Shown here: positions 1 through 5,423 of the stretch, piece by piece | Position numbering within the stretch: position 1 is the first letter of the stretch | How the letters are laid out: each line of letters begins with the position of its first letter | From: Methanothrix sp. | GTDB lineage: Archaea > Halobacteriota > Methanosarcinia > Methanotrichales > Methanotrichaceae | Reading direction: 5' to 3' | Assembly (NCBI GenBank): GCA_028688535.1 | Contig: JAQTXY010000057.1 | Span: 1-8,683 of the forward strand | DNA length: 8,683 bases | Program-made: the position numbers and the translations under genes | Notes under the pieces: model-generated | What the model saw: only the letters and a program-made list of their open reading frames with translations | Databases searched by the model: none | What the model was told of the DNA's origin: nothing

Positions 1-1
1 C

Positions 2-406
2 TCGCCGGAGAGGCAGGAGCAGCTTCTGCGAGAGATCGACCGGGAGCGAGCGCTGCGGCCTTTGGAGGTGCAGGTCACCTGCGCCCCCCAGTATGCCCGC
101 ATAAAAAAGCCAGAAAGAGGCCGTGCTGGCGGCTGTCTGGCCGGCAAGAGCTTTGTCTTTGTCTCCCGAAAGGGCGATGTCTATCCCTGCGGCTATTTTC
201 CTCTCTTGGTTGGGAACATCAGGGAAAGGAATTTTATAGAGATATGGGAGAATGCTCCTGAGCTGATGGCATTGAGAGAGAGAAGACTCAAGGGCAAATG
301 CGGGCGGTGCAGCTACTCTGCGGTCTGCGGAGGTTGCCGGGCGCGGGCCTACGCAAATACCGGCGATTTCCTGGCAGAGGACCCTGCCTGTATCCTGGAA
401 GTGTAA
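2..406 (+). CDS. Radical SAM/SPASM heme-biosynthesis enzyme (AhbC/AhbD type), C-terminal part
   Basis: The reading frame is open from the window edge (SPERQEQLLREID...) and ends at TAA 404-406, so only the last 134 residues are present and the radical SAM CxxxCxxC core lies outside. The visible part is a SPASM domain that binds an auxiliary 4Fe-4S cluster: a Cys in CAPQY, then GCLAG, a GDVYPCGY segment, VGNIRE, EIWENAP, and the dense tail CGRCSYSAVCGGCRARAYA followed by DPAC. This tail is typical of the NirJ/AhbC/AhbD group. AhbC removes acetate side chains from didecarboxysiroheme; AhbD decarboxylates Fe-coproporphyrin III to heme b. The next gene, an AhbA/AhbB-type decarboxylase 2 bases downstream, supports the alternative heme pathway. 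I lean to AhbD from recalled methanogen gene order, but the missing N-terminus prevents a choice, so no symbol is given. The family is secure; the exact step is not. Confidence 0.85.
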   Translation, partial: SPERQEQLLREIDRERALRPLEVQVTCAPQYARIKKPERGRAGGCLAGKSFVFVSRKGDVYPCGYFPLLVGNIRERNFIEIWENAPELMALRERRLKGKCGRCSYSAVCGGCRARAYANTGDFLAEDPACILEV

Positions 407-408
407 CC

Positions 409-858
409 ATGGATGAGATTGATTTAGAGCTGCTCTCTGCCGTGCAGGACGGTTTTCCTATAACGCCCAGGCCTTTTTCGGATTTGGGTGCGGCTACGGG
501 CCTTGATGAGGAAGAGGTGATAATGCGGATGGCTGGCCTGCAGAAGGATGGGCTGGTACGCAGGATCGGCCCGATTCTCGATCTGCGCAAATTGGGCAGG
601 AGTGGAATGCTGGCTGCCCTCAAGGTATCGCGAGAGGAGGCTGACCGTGCGGCTCAAATTATCAACGAGTATCCAGAGGTCTCGCATAACTACTTGCGAC
701 CGGATGAGAGCGGCTACAATCTCTGGTTCACCGTCTCTGCCTCAGAGGAGAGAATCCAGGAAATATTGCAGGAGATCAGAACCAAGACGGGCCGAATGAT
801 GCTGGTGTTGCCTACACTGCGCATATTCAAAATCGGCGTTAAGTTTGACATTATTTGA
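409..858 (+). CDS. ahbB: Siroheme decarboxylase subunit, Lrp/AsnC-like (AhbB type)
   Basis: This 149-residue protein belongs to the AhbA/AhbB/NirDLGH family, which resembles Lrp regulators but works as an enzyme: an AhbA-AhbB pair decarboxylates siroheme to 12,18-didecarboxysiroheme. Residues 3-55 form a winged-helix-like part (DLELLSAVQDGFPITPRPF) ending in the family motif LVRRIGP (49-55). The C-terminal ferredoxin-like part has HNYLR (93-97), with the conserved His of the tetrapyrrole site, then YNLWFT (103-108), and it ends LPTLRIFKIGVKFD, which resembles AhbB more than AhbA as I remember the two. The ATG at 409 is preferred over an earlier in-frame ATG at 298 because that one lies inside the upstream radical SAM gene, whose stop is 2 bases before 409. 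The partner subunit is not in the window and probably lies to the left. The family call is firm; the choice of B over A is moderate. Confidence 0.86.
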   Translation: MDEIDLELLSAVQDGFPITPRPFSDLGAATGLDEEEVIMRMAGLQKDGLVRRIGPILDLRKLGRSGMLAALKVSREEADRAAQIINEYPEVSHNYLRPDESGYNLWFTVSASEERIQEILQEIRTKTGRMMLVLPTLRIFKIGVKFDII

Positions 859-872
859 TAAGACGGATAGTC

Positions 873-878
873 AAGGAG
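873..878 (+). promoter_or_regulatory. Ribosome binding site AAGGAG before the thioredoxin
   Basis: AAGGAG is the only Shine-Dalgarno-like site between the heme decarboxylase gene and the thioredoxin coding region. It sits 7 bases before ATT 886 and 28 bases before ATG 907, so it decides in favour of translation starting at or near 886. Confidence 0.6.
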
Positions 879-885
879 CGGATAT

Positions 886-1158
886 ATTACGGCTAAACCA
901 ATTCTGATGGACTTTTATGCGGACTGGTGCGGACCATGCAAGATGCAGGGCCCCATCTTCGAGGATTTGGCTAAAGACTACAGCGATAAGGTGGAGTTTA
1001 AGAAGATCAACGTGGACAAGGAGGGCGATCTGGCTGCGGAGAAGGGCATCATGGTTGTGCCCACCATCATACTGGAGAAAGACGGCATAGAAGTGCAGAA
1101 GTGGATGGGCGTCACCTCCAAGGAAGAGCTGATAAAAGCTATCAATAAAGTTCTGTAG
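886..1158 (+). CDS. Small archaeal thioredoxin, probable non-canonical ATT start
   Basis: This is a short thioredoxin or glutaredoxin-like protein of about 83-90 residues, the compact size seen in methanogens. It has the redox motif WCGPC followed by KM, a predicted helix (EDLAKDYSDKVEF), the VDKEGDLAAEKGI segment, and the cis-proline loop VVPTI; it would act in the cytoplasm as a disulfide reductase. The only standard start in frame is ATG 907. That start lies 28 bases from the only good ribosome site (AAGGAG, 873-878) and cuts off the first strand (TAKPILMDFYADWC). The frame is open back to a stop at 868-870, and the codon at the right distance (7 bases) is ATT at 886, where one would expect ATG. 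I therefore give 886 as the start; a conservative annotation would use 907. It lies 27 bases after the heme gene and 48 before the nuclease gene. Confidence 0.88.
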   Translation: MTAKPILMDFYADWCGPCKMQGPIFEDLAKDYSDKVEFKKINVDKEGDLAAEKGIMVVPTIILEKDGIEVQKWMGVTSKEELIKAINKVL

Positions 1159-1206
1159 TGAGCGGCAAAAAATGCCAGCACGGTTAAATGGGGTGTTAGA
1201 AGGATA

Positions 1207-2175
1207 ATGGCGGGCGGTGACTATTGCCTGGAGGCAGTGCGCAGGATTAACAGCCGGGGTGGCATTGCGCCTCATCTCGCCCTGCGCTTCGACTCTCATC
1301 TATTTTCCATCGACACCAGCCGCGCACCCAAAGCCAGTGTGCAGCCCGATGCCTATCTCATAACTCATGCCCACAGCGATCATTACGGAAAATCGGCCAT
1401 GAACTCCCCTCGAGCAGTGGCCTCAGTGCAGACGGCACGCGCTTTGGAGATTCGTTATGACCGAGAGTACAAAGGCCGCACCTTTGAGGTTGGGAGAAGC
1501 ATTGTTATCGATGATGTGAGGGTGGACACACATAATACCGGCCATACCATTGGCTCTGCCGCTTTCTCCTGGCAGACGGAGACTGGAGAGAAGGTGCTGG
1601 TGACCGGGGATGTAAAAGACTACCATCATCTTCCGAAATGCGATTTTCTGGTAACGGAAGCCAACTACGGCGATCCTTATGACCCTTCCTGCATCTTTGA
1701 GGATGATCTGGCCGGCTTTTCTGAAGCCCTGGAAGACGGGGCAAGCTTTGGTGCCTATGCCTTCGGCAAAGCCCAGCGGGCGGTGGCTCTCATGAGGGCC
1801 ATGGGCTACAAGGATGAGATCGGCATGGATGAGAAGAGCCTGGTTTTGACGCGAGAGCTGATGAAAGATGCTGCCGGGCCGCTCACGCAGGTAAATGGGG
1901 GCATATCCAATGTGGTAACCCCCTGGAATTTGCATCAGGTGCACTGTCGCAACAAATACTTCCTCACCGGAAGAAGGGATACGTCTTACCCCACCATTCA
2001 ACTCTCAGATCACCTGGATTTTCGCGGCCTGATGAAGATGATCGAGCACGTCTCGCCCAAGGAGGTCTTGGTCTACCATCCCGAGGGAGAGAGAGCCAGC
2101 TTGCTGGCGCACCATTTGCAGGAGTGCGGCCTGGAGACGACATCGTTGGACCTGATTGAGAAGTTCGTACGATAA
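1207..2175 (+). CDS. MBL-fold beta-CASP-like exonuclease / mRNA 3'-end processing factor homolog
   Basis: This 322-residue metallo-beta-lactamase fold protein resembles the compact archaeal and bacterial 'mRNA 3'-end processing exonuclease' family. Visible metal-binding motifs in order are HAHSDH (54-59), a His in TGHTIGSA (111-118), the Asp of TGD (133-135), and late SDHLDF (267-272) followed by VYHPEGE (289-295), equivalent to the C-terminal beta-CASP histidines. EANYGDP (151-157) and AYAFGKAQR (183-191) are also typical of this group. A two-zinc nuclease acting on RNA or DNA ends in the cytoplasm is expected; the substrate cannot be told from sequence. The ATG at 1207 has a close AAGGA (2-base gap), a weak site; GTG 1237 is possible but would remove 10 residues. 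It closes the packed group starting with the heme genes, and a 162-base gap with a promoter follows. Confidence 0.85.
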   Translation: MAGGDYCLEAVRRINSRGGIAPHLALRFDSHLFSIDTSRAPKASVQPDAYLITHAHSDHYGKSAMNSPRAVASVQTARALEIRYDREYKGRTFEVGRSIVIDDVRVDTHNTGHTIGSAAFSWQTETGEKVLVTGDVKDYHHLPKCDFLVTEANYGDPYDPSCIFEDDLAGFSEALEDGASFGAYAFGKAQRAVALMRAMGYKDEIGMDEKSLVLTRELMKDAAGPLTQVNGGISNVVTPWNLHQVHCRNKYFLTGRRDTSYPTIQLSDHLDFRGLMKMIEHVSPKEVLVYHPEGERASLLAHHLQECGLETTSLDLIEKFVR

Positions 2176-2230
2176 ATATAATTAATTCTACAACATCTCA
2201 GAGAACTTGTAATTTAGTCCTGTGCTGATC

Positions 2231-2250
2231 CGGAAAAGCATTTTTAAAGC
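2231..2250 (+). promoter_or_regulatory. Probable archaeal promoter (BRE/TATA-like)
   Basis: In the 162-base gap 2176-2337, a purine-rich BRE-like stretch (CGGAAAAGCA) runs directly into TTTTTAAA at 2241-2248. Transcription would be expected to start about 25 bases later, near 2270, giving a leader of roughly 65 bases for the Vms1-like gene. Nothing else gene-like is seen in the gap. No start site data exist, so this is pattern only. Confidence 0.4.
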
Positions 2251-2284
2251 AGGCAGACACAGAGTTATCTCTTGAATGATTTCT

Positions 2285-2313
2285 GTCCCCCTTACGTCGA
2301 TGTCAGAGGGGAC
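2285..2313 (+). repeat. Inverted repeat (hairpin) in the leader of the Vms1-like gene
   Basis: GTCCCC at 2285-2290 is perfectly complementary to GGGGAC at 2308-2313, with a 17-base loop between. It lies 10 bases before the AGGAGG ribosome site (2324-2329). There is no T-run after it, so it is not an intrinsic terminator in the usual form. It could be a leader structure or an operator. Confidence 0.4.
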
Positions 2314-2337
2314 TGGTAAAATTAGGAGGACGCGATA

Positions 2338-3285
2338 TTGGTGGACCTCTTCGGTAAGAAGAAGCTGGAAGATCGCATTGTAGAGCTGCAGGCTGCACTG
2401 GCAGAGCTAGAAGGCGAGAAGGAGCAGCTCCTGCGAACCCTGGAGAAGCGGGACGAGAAGATATCCAAACTCTCCTCAGCCAATCAGGAGGCAAATCTGG
2501 CCCTCAAAGCAGCGGAGCAAAGGGCGGCAGCTATCTCCTTATCCCCAGCTACGGTGCAGTCTGCTGCTGATGCCAGCGAAGGGCAAAAGCCGAAGGGAAA
2601 ATTGCTGAGCCTGCGAGAGATGGACCTGCTTCAAGAGAGGCTCAAGGCCTGCCGCTCTCCCAAAGATGATCTCCTGGCCTCCTATTACCCAGGGCCCGTT
2701 CCAGAGGATGCCGGCCTTCCCCAGCAAATAAAAAAGGCTGCAGCTGCCATTAAATCCAAGCGAGGCGGAATAATCCTGCATAGTCCCCCGCTCTTCACCC
2801 TGCTGCTCGTCCCGCCTTTTCCCATCCTTGAGAGCCTTACCAGGGAAGGGAGCGCCTTTGCTCTCGATCCCCTGGAGGAGATGATGGACACGCCCGTGCT
2901 CGTCGTCTCTGCTCATGCCGGAGAGACATTCTTGGGGGTGGCCTTAAGCCGGGATGGCTTTATGGCAGAAGAGATTGTGGAAAGCTCGGTAATGGGAAAG
3001 CACTCCAAAGGCGGCTGGAGCCAGAAGAGGTTTGAGAGGCTGCGTGAGGAGGAGATCAAGAGTCATGCAGATCTTGTAGCGGAAAAGCTGGCTGCATTGC
3101 TCGGCAAATATAAAACCCTCCTCAAGTATGCCGTGCTTTCCGGCGATGAGAGCCTCATCCGCCAGATTGCGCCCTCAATTGATCTGCCGCGGGTAGAGAG
3201 AGCGCTTACGCTCCGCGAGGAAAGAAAGACAAAGGAACTTCTGGAAGAGGTTTATGGCTTCGCCTGCTATAGAATTGATATCTAG
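2338..3285 (+). CDS. Coiled-coil protein with Vms1/ANKZF1-like (eRF1-related) peptidyl-tRNA hydrolase domain
   Basis: The 315-residue protein starts with a charged coiled coil (residues 7-66), followed by a low-complexity Ala/Ser linker and a VLRF1/Vms1-like domain (about 95-315). The decisive motif is GKHSKGGWSQKRFERLREE (220-238), the counterpart of the GGQ/GGSQ loop in eRF1 and Vms1, where a Gln positions the attack on peptidyl-tRNA. Here the Gln is residue 229 in GGWSQ, with the usual RF.R following. VVSAHAGETFLGVALSRDGFM (189-209) is the strand pair before it. Relatives release nascent chains from stalled ribosomes; this role is inferred from the family. TTG 2338 is chosen because AGGAGG (2324-2329) lies 8 bases before it; GTG 2341 is the alternative and changes one residue. 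The LRV repeat gene follows after 24 bases and is probably co-transcribed. Confidence 0.8.
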   Translation: MVDLFGKKKLEDRIVELQAALAELEGEKEQLLRTLEKRDEKISKLSSANQEANLALKAAEQRAAAISLSPATVQSAADASEGQKPKGKLLSLREMDLLQERLKACRSPKDDLLASYYPGPVPEDAGLPQQIKKAAAAIKSKRGGIILHSPPLFTLLLVPPFPILESLTREGSAFALDPLEEMMDTPVLVVSAHAGETFLGVALSRDGFMAEEIVESSVMGKHSKGGWSQKRFERLREEEIKSHADLVAEKLAALLGKYKTLLKYAVLSGDESLIRQIAPSIDLPRVERALTLREERKTKELLEEVYGFACYRIDI

Positions 3286-3309
3286 ACAGGATTTTTGGAA
3301 GGGCGCAAA

Positions 3310-4149
3310 ATGAGCGACCAAGCTATGGAAAATAGAGAGAAAATCAATCCGGAGGAGCTTGCCCGTGCCTGGGACTGGCATGTGCGAAGAAAGGCGGCCT
3401 GGAGCGCGGACACTCCCGAGATGATCCTGGATGAACTATCCAAAGATAAGGTGCAGTGGGTGAGGGAAGCAGTCGCTGGCAATGCCCGTGCATCGCCCCA
3501 GGCCTTGGCCCGGCTGGCTGAAGACAGTTCCGGATATGTGCGGGCGGCGGTGGCATTGAATCGCCGCGCCAGCAGCGAGCTATTGGAGATGCTGGCTTCT
3601 GACGAGATGGTGGACTATGACGGCACTTTGCACAAGAACCGCTATCTTGTAAAGGAAGCTGCGGCAAAGAGCCCCAATATCAATTCCCGGACACTGGATT
3701 ATCTTGCCCGCGATAGCGATGAGCATGTTAGAGCTGCGGCTGCGAACAATCCCCTTCTGTCCGCAGAATTGATGAGCAGGATGGTCAAGGACGTATTTTG
3801 GGAGGTGCGAAACAATATTGCCTGCAACCCATCCACCCCGGAGGATCTGCTCATTTACCTCTCAGCCGACAGGATCATGGATGTGCGGATGACGGCGGCG
3901 CAAAACCCCCGCACGCCCGCACAGGCGTTGGCCACCCTCGCAGCCGACAAGAGCTGGGAGGTCAGGGAGGCTCTGGCTCGCAATGAAAAGCTGGATGGCA
4001 GGATACTGGATGAGCTTGCCGGGCACTGGTCCTGGATGGTGCGGGCGGCGGTGGCGGAAAACCCCAACACATCCGCTGAGACTCTGAAACGGCTGGCCGA
4101 GGACCAGGATCAGAGCGTGCAGAAGGCGGCGCGGGGGAGGATGGTTTAG
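3310..4149 (+). CDS. LRV/HEAT-like repeat protein, about nine 26-residue repeats
   Basis: The 279-residue protein is almost wholly built from repeats of the type VR.AVA.NP.TS...L..LA.D, a leucine-rich-variant/HEAT-like alpha solenoid. Successive units begin at VREAVAGN, VRAAVALN, VKEAAAKS, VRAAAANN, VRNNIACN, VRMTAAQN, VREALARN, VRAAVAEN and VQKAARG, after an opening half unit HVRRKAAW. Units are 26 residues long except the third, which carries an insert of about 11 residues (DEMVDYDGTLHKNRYL). The Cys-rich Fe-S domain found at the front of classical bacterial LRV proteins is absent. No enzyme motif is seen, so a protein-binding scaffold is the likely role. ATG 3310 is preferred, with GGAAGG 7 bases before it, over TTG 3295, which has none. 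The gene follows the Vms1-like gene by 24 bases, suggesting shared expression and possibly a shared process. Confidence 0.85.
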   Translation: MSDQAMENREKINPEELARAWDWHVRRKAAWSADTPEMILDELSKDKVQWVREAVAGNARASPQALARLAEDSSGYVRAAVALNRRASSELLEMLASDEMVDYDGTLHKNRYLVKEAAAKSPNINSRTLDYLARDSDEHVRAAAANNPLLSAELMSRMVKDVFWEVRNNIACNPSTPEDLLIYLSADRIMDVRMTAAQNPRTPAQALATLAADKSWEVREALARNEKLDGRILDELAGHWSWMVRAAVAENPNTSAETLKRLAEDQDQSVQKAARGRMV

Positions 4150-4183
4150 GAGATTTCGAGCTGTCTTTGGAAAGAGATTCTTT

Positions 4184-4198
4184 GAAAAAAGATTTATC
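4184..4198 (+). promoter_or_regulatory. Possible TATA promoter for a leaderless transcript
   Basis: GAAAAAA followed by GATTTATC resembles BRE plus TATA box. A start about 25 bases downstream would fall at or near the ATGs at 4215 and 4221. No ribosome site is visible before either ATG, which agrees with a leaderless mRNA. Pattern only. Confidence 0.35.
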
Positions 4199-4214
4199 CT
4201 GACGATTTTAATAT

Positions 4215-5375
4215 ATGCCCATGAGACTCACTTGGTTTTTTGCTGTTTTGTTGGCCATGATAGTCATCGCTTCTGGGCAGGCTATCGCCGTTGCCCCGTC
4301 TGGCTCCTCAAAGGTAGCTGATAATGCAACCACTATACGGTTCGTATTTGACAAAGATTATGGTCCCTTCACCTACGAGGATAACGGTTCAGTCCGGGGC
4401 TTTGAGCTGGATCTATTGAATTTGATAGGCAAGGCGGAAGGATTTTCTGTGACGCCGCAGCCTATGATCTGGGCTGATGCACAGCTATCCTTCCAGAAGG
4501 GAGAAGCAGATGTCATTGGTGGATTCATCAAGACAGAAGAGAGACAAAAGCTGTACAACTTCACAAAAAGTCCGCACGGTACCTGGGACATAATGGCCTT
4601 CGTCAGGGATGATAGTGATATTAAATCTGCATCCATGCTGAAGGGCAAAAAGGTTGCTGCACAGAAGGGAAGCGTTTCATATAGCATCGTGAAGAATCTG
4701 ACAGGCGTTCAGCTTCTAGCTTATGATTATGAACAGGAATGCCTACAGGCACTGCTTCAGGGTGAAGCGGATGCATTCGTGTGTGGAAGCTCATCTACCT
4801 GGTTTAGGATAAAGCAGCAGAATATTTCAGGCATAAGAGCACTGGCCACGCCATGGGAGATGCACTCACTGTACTTTGGAGTCAGGGACAGAGAGCTCAA
4901 GAAATCTCTCGATAGAGGAATGGATATAATCGAGCAGGATGGAAGATACGACCAACTCTATCGCAGGTGGTTTGTGCGAGAGCTTGATGAGCCAGAAATT
5001 TCTGCACTGGTGAACGCTTCTCGCGAGGCAAGTCTGAACGCCTATGCTCCGTATTCGGGCTTCGCTGTAGGTGCGGCAGTGCTAACCGACTCGGGCAGAA
5101 TCTATTCCGGCTGCAACATAGAAAATGCGCTCTACGGCTATTCCACCAGCGCGCTAAAGGTCGCAATCTTTAAGGCGATCTCAGATGGAGACGGCAATAT
5201 CCGGGCGGCTGCTAATTTTCTGCCTGATGGAAGGACAGTTGCGCCCGCGGGAGACGAACGCCAGATCCTCTTTGAGTTTAACAGAGGAACTCTTGTAATC
5301 CTCGGTGAGAATGGAAATTACGAGACAAAAATGGTGTCGGAGATATTCCCTTACGCATTTGAAATGAGAAGCTGA
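4215..5375 (+). CDS. Exported family-3 solute-binding domain fused to a zinc-less cytidine deaminase domain
   Basis: This 386-residue protein has three parts. Residues 1-25 form a signal peptide (RLTW, a hydrophobic stretch, then GQAIA) without a lipobox Cys. Residues about 40-254 are a complete SBP_bac_3 domain (FDKDYGPFTYEDNG, GFELDLLNLIGK, GEADVIGGFIKTEER, LKGKKVAAQKGS, DGRYDQLYRRWF), as used for amino-acid-type ligands in ABC uptake or sensors. Residues about 259-386 align along the whole length of cytidine deaminase: NAYAPYSGFAVGAAV, GCNIENALYG, KVAIFKAISDG, ERQILFEF, ILGENGNYE. Ribose- and base-binding residues (Phe 283, Asn 301, Glu 303) are kept, but the zinc/catalytic CAE is SAL (312-314) and PCGxCRQ is PAGDERQ (344-350), so all zinc ligands and the proton-shuttle Glu are gone. 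Deaminase activity is therefore unlikely; nucleoside sensing is a guess. No permease or ATPase gene is adjacent. ATG 4221 is an equally possible start. Confidence 0.88.
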   Translation: MPMRLTWFFAVLLAMIVIASGQAIAVAPSGSSKVADNATTIRFVFDKDYGPFTYEDNGSVRGFELDLLNLIGKAEGFSVTPQPMIWADAQLSFQKGEADVIGGFIKTEERQKLYNFTKSPHGTWDIMAFVRDDSDIKSASMLKGKKVAAQKGSVSYSIVKNLTGVQLLAYDYEQECLQALLQGEADAFVCGSSSTWFRIKQQNISGIRALATPWEMHSLYFGVRDRELKKSLDRGMDIIEQDGRYDQLYRRWFVRELDEPEISALVNASREASLNAYAPYSGFAVGAAVLTDSGRIYSGCNIENALYGYSTSALKVAIFKAISDGDGNIRAAANFLPDGRTVAPAGDERQILFEFNRGTLVILGENGNYETKMVSEIFPYAFEMRS

Positions 5376-5423
5376 GCAAAGCTACTCTAATTTTAATCAT
5401 CTAATCCTGATTTTGCTATCTGT
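5376..5423. terminator. Convergent intergenic gap with T-rich tracts, possible bidirectional terminator
   Basis: The 48 bases between the two converging genes are AT-rich and hold short T-runs on the plus strand (AATTTTAATC, GATTTTGC). A GCAAA near the start can pair with TTTGC near the end. Archaeal termination often uses such T-runs, but no strong hairpin is present. Confidence 0.3.

Noticed and set aside
298..408. An upstream ATG at 298 for the AhbB gene
   Set aside because: It lies within the SPASM coding region and its product up to 408 is the out-of-frame reading of that gene; ATG 409 directly after the stop is better.
288..687. Minus-strand open frames opposite the heme genes
   Set aside because: They are Arg/Pro/Ser-rich shadows of the radical SAM and AhbB coding frames, with no motifs and no ribosome sites.
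1160..1180. Short stem GGCA-AAAAA-TGCC after the thioredoxin as a terminator
   Set aside because: A 4-base stem without a following T-run is too weak, and the next gene begins 48 bases after the thioredoxin stop.
1423..2001. Long minus-strand frame (192 codons) opposite the MBL nuclease
   Set aside because: The plus-strand frame carries all MBL motifs; the minus frame shows none.
3395..4130. DNA tandem repeats in the LRV gene
   Set aside because: The periodicity is at protein level; DNA units have diverged so that no run of identical repeats is seen.
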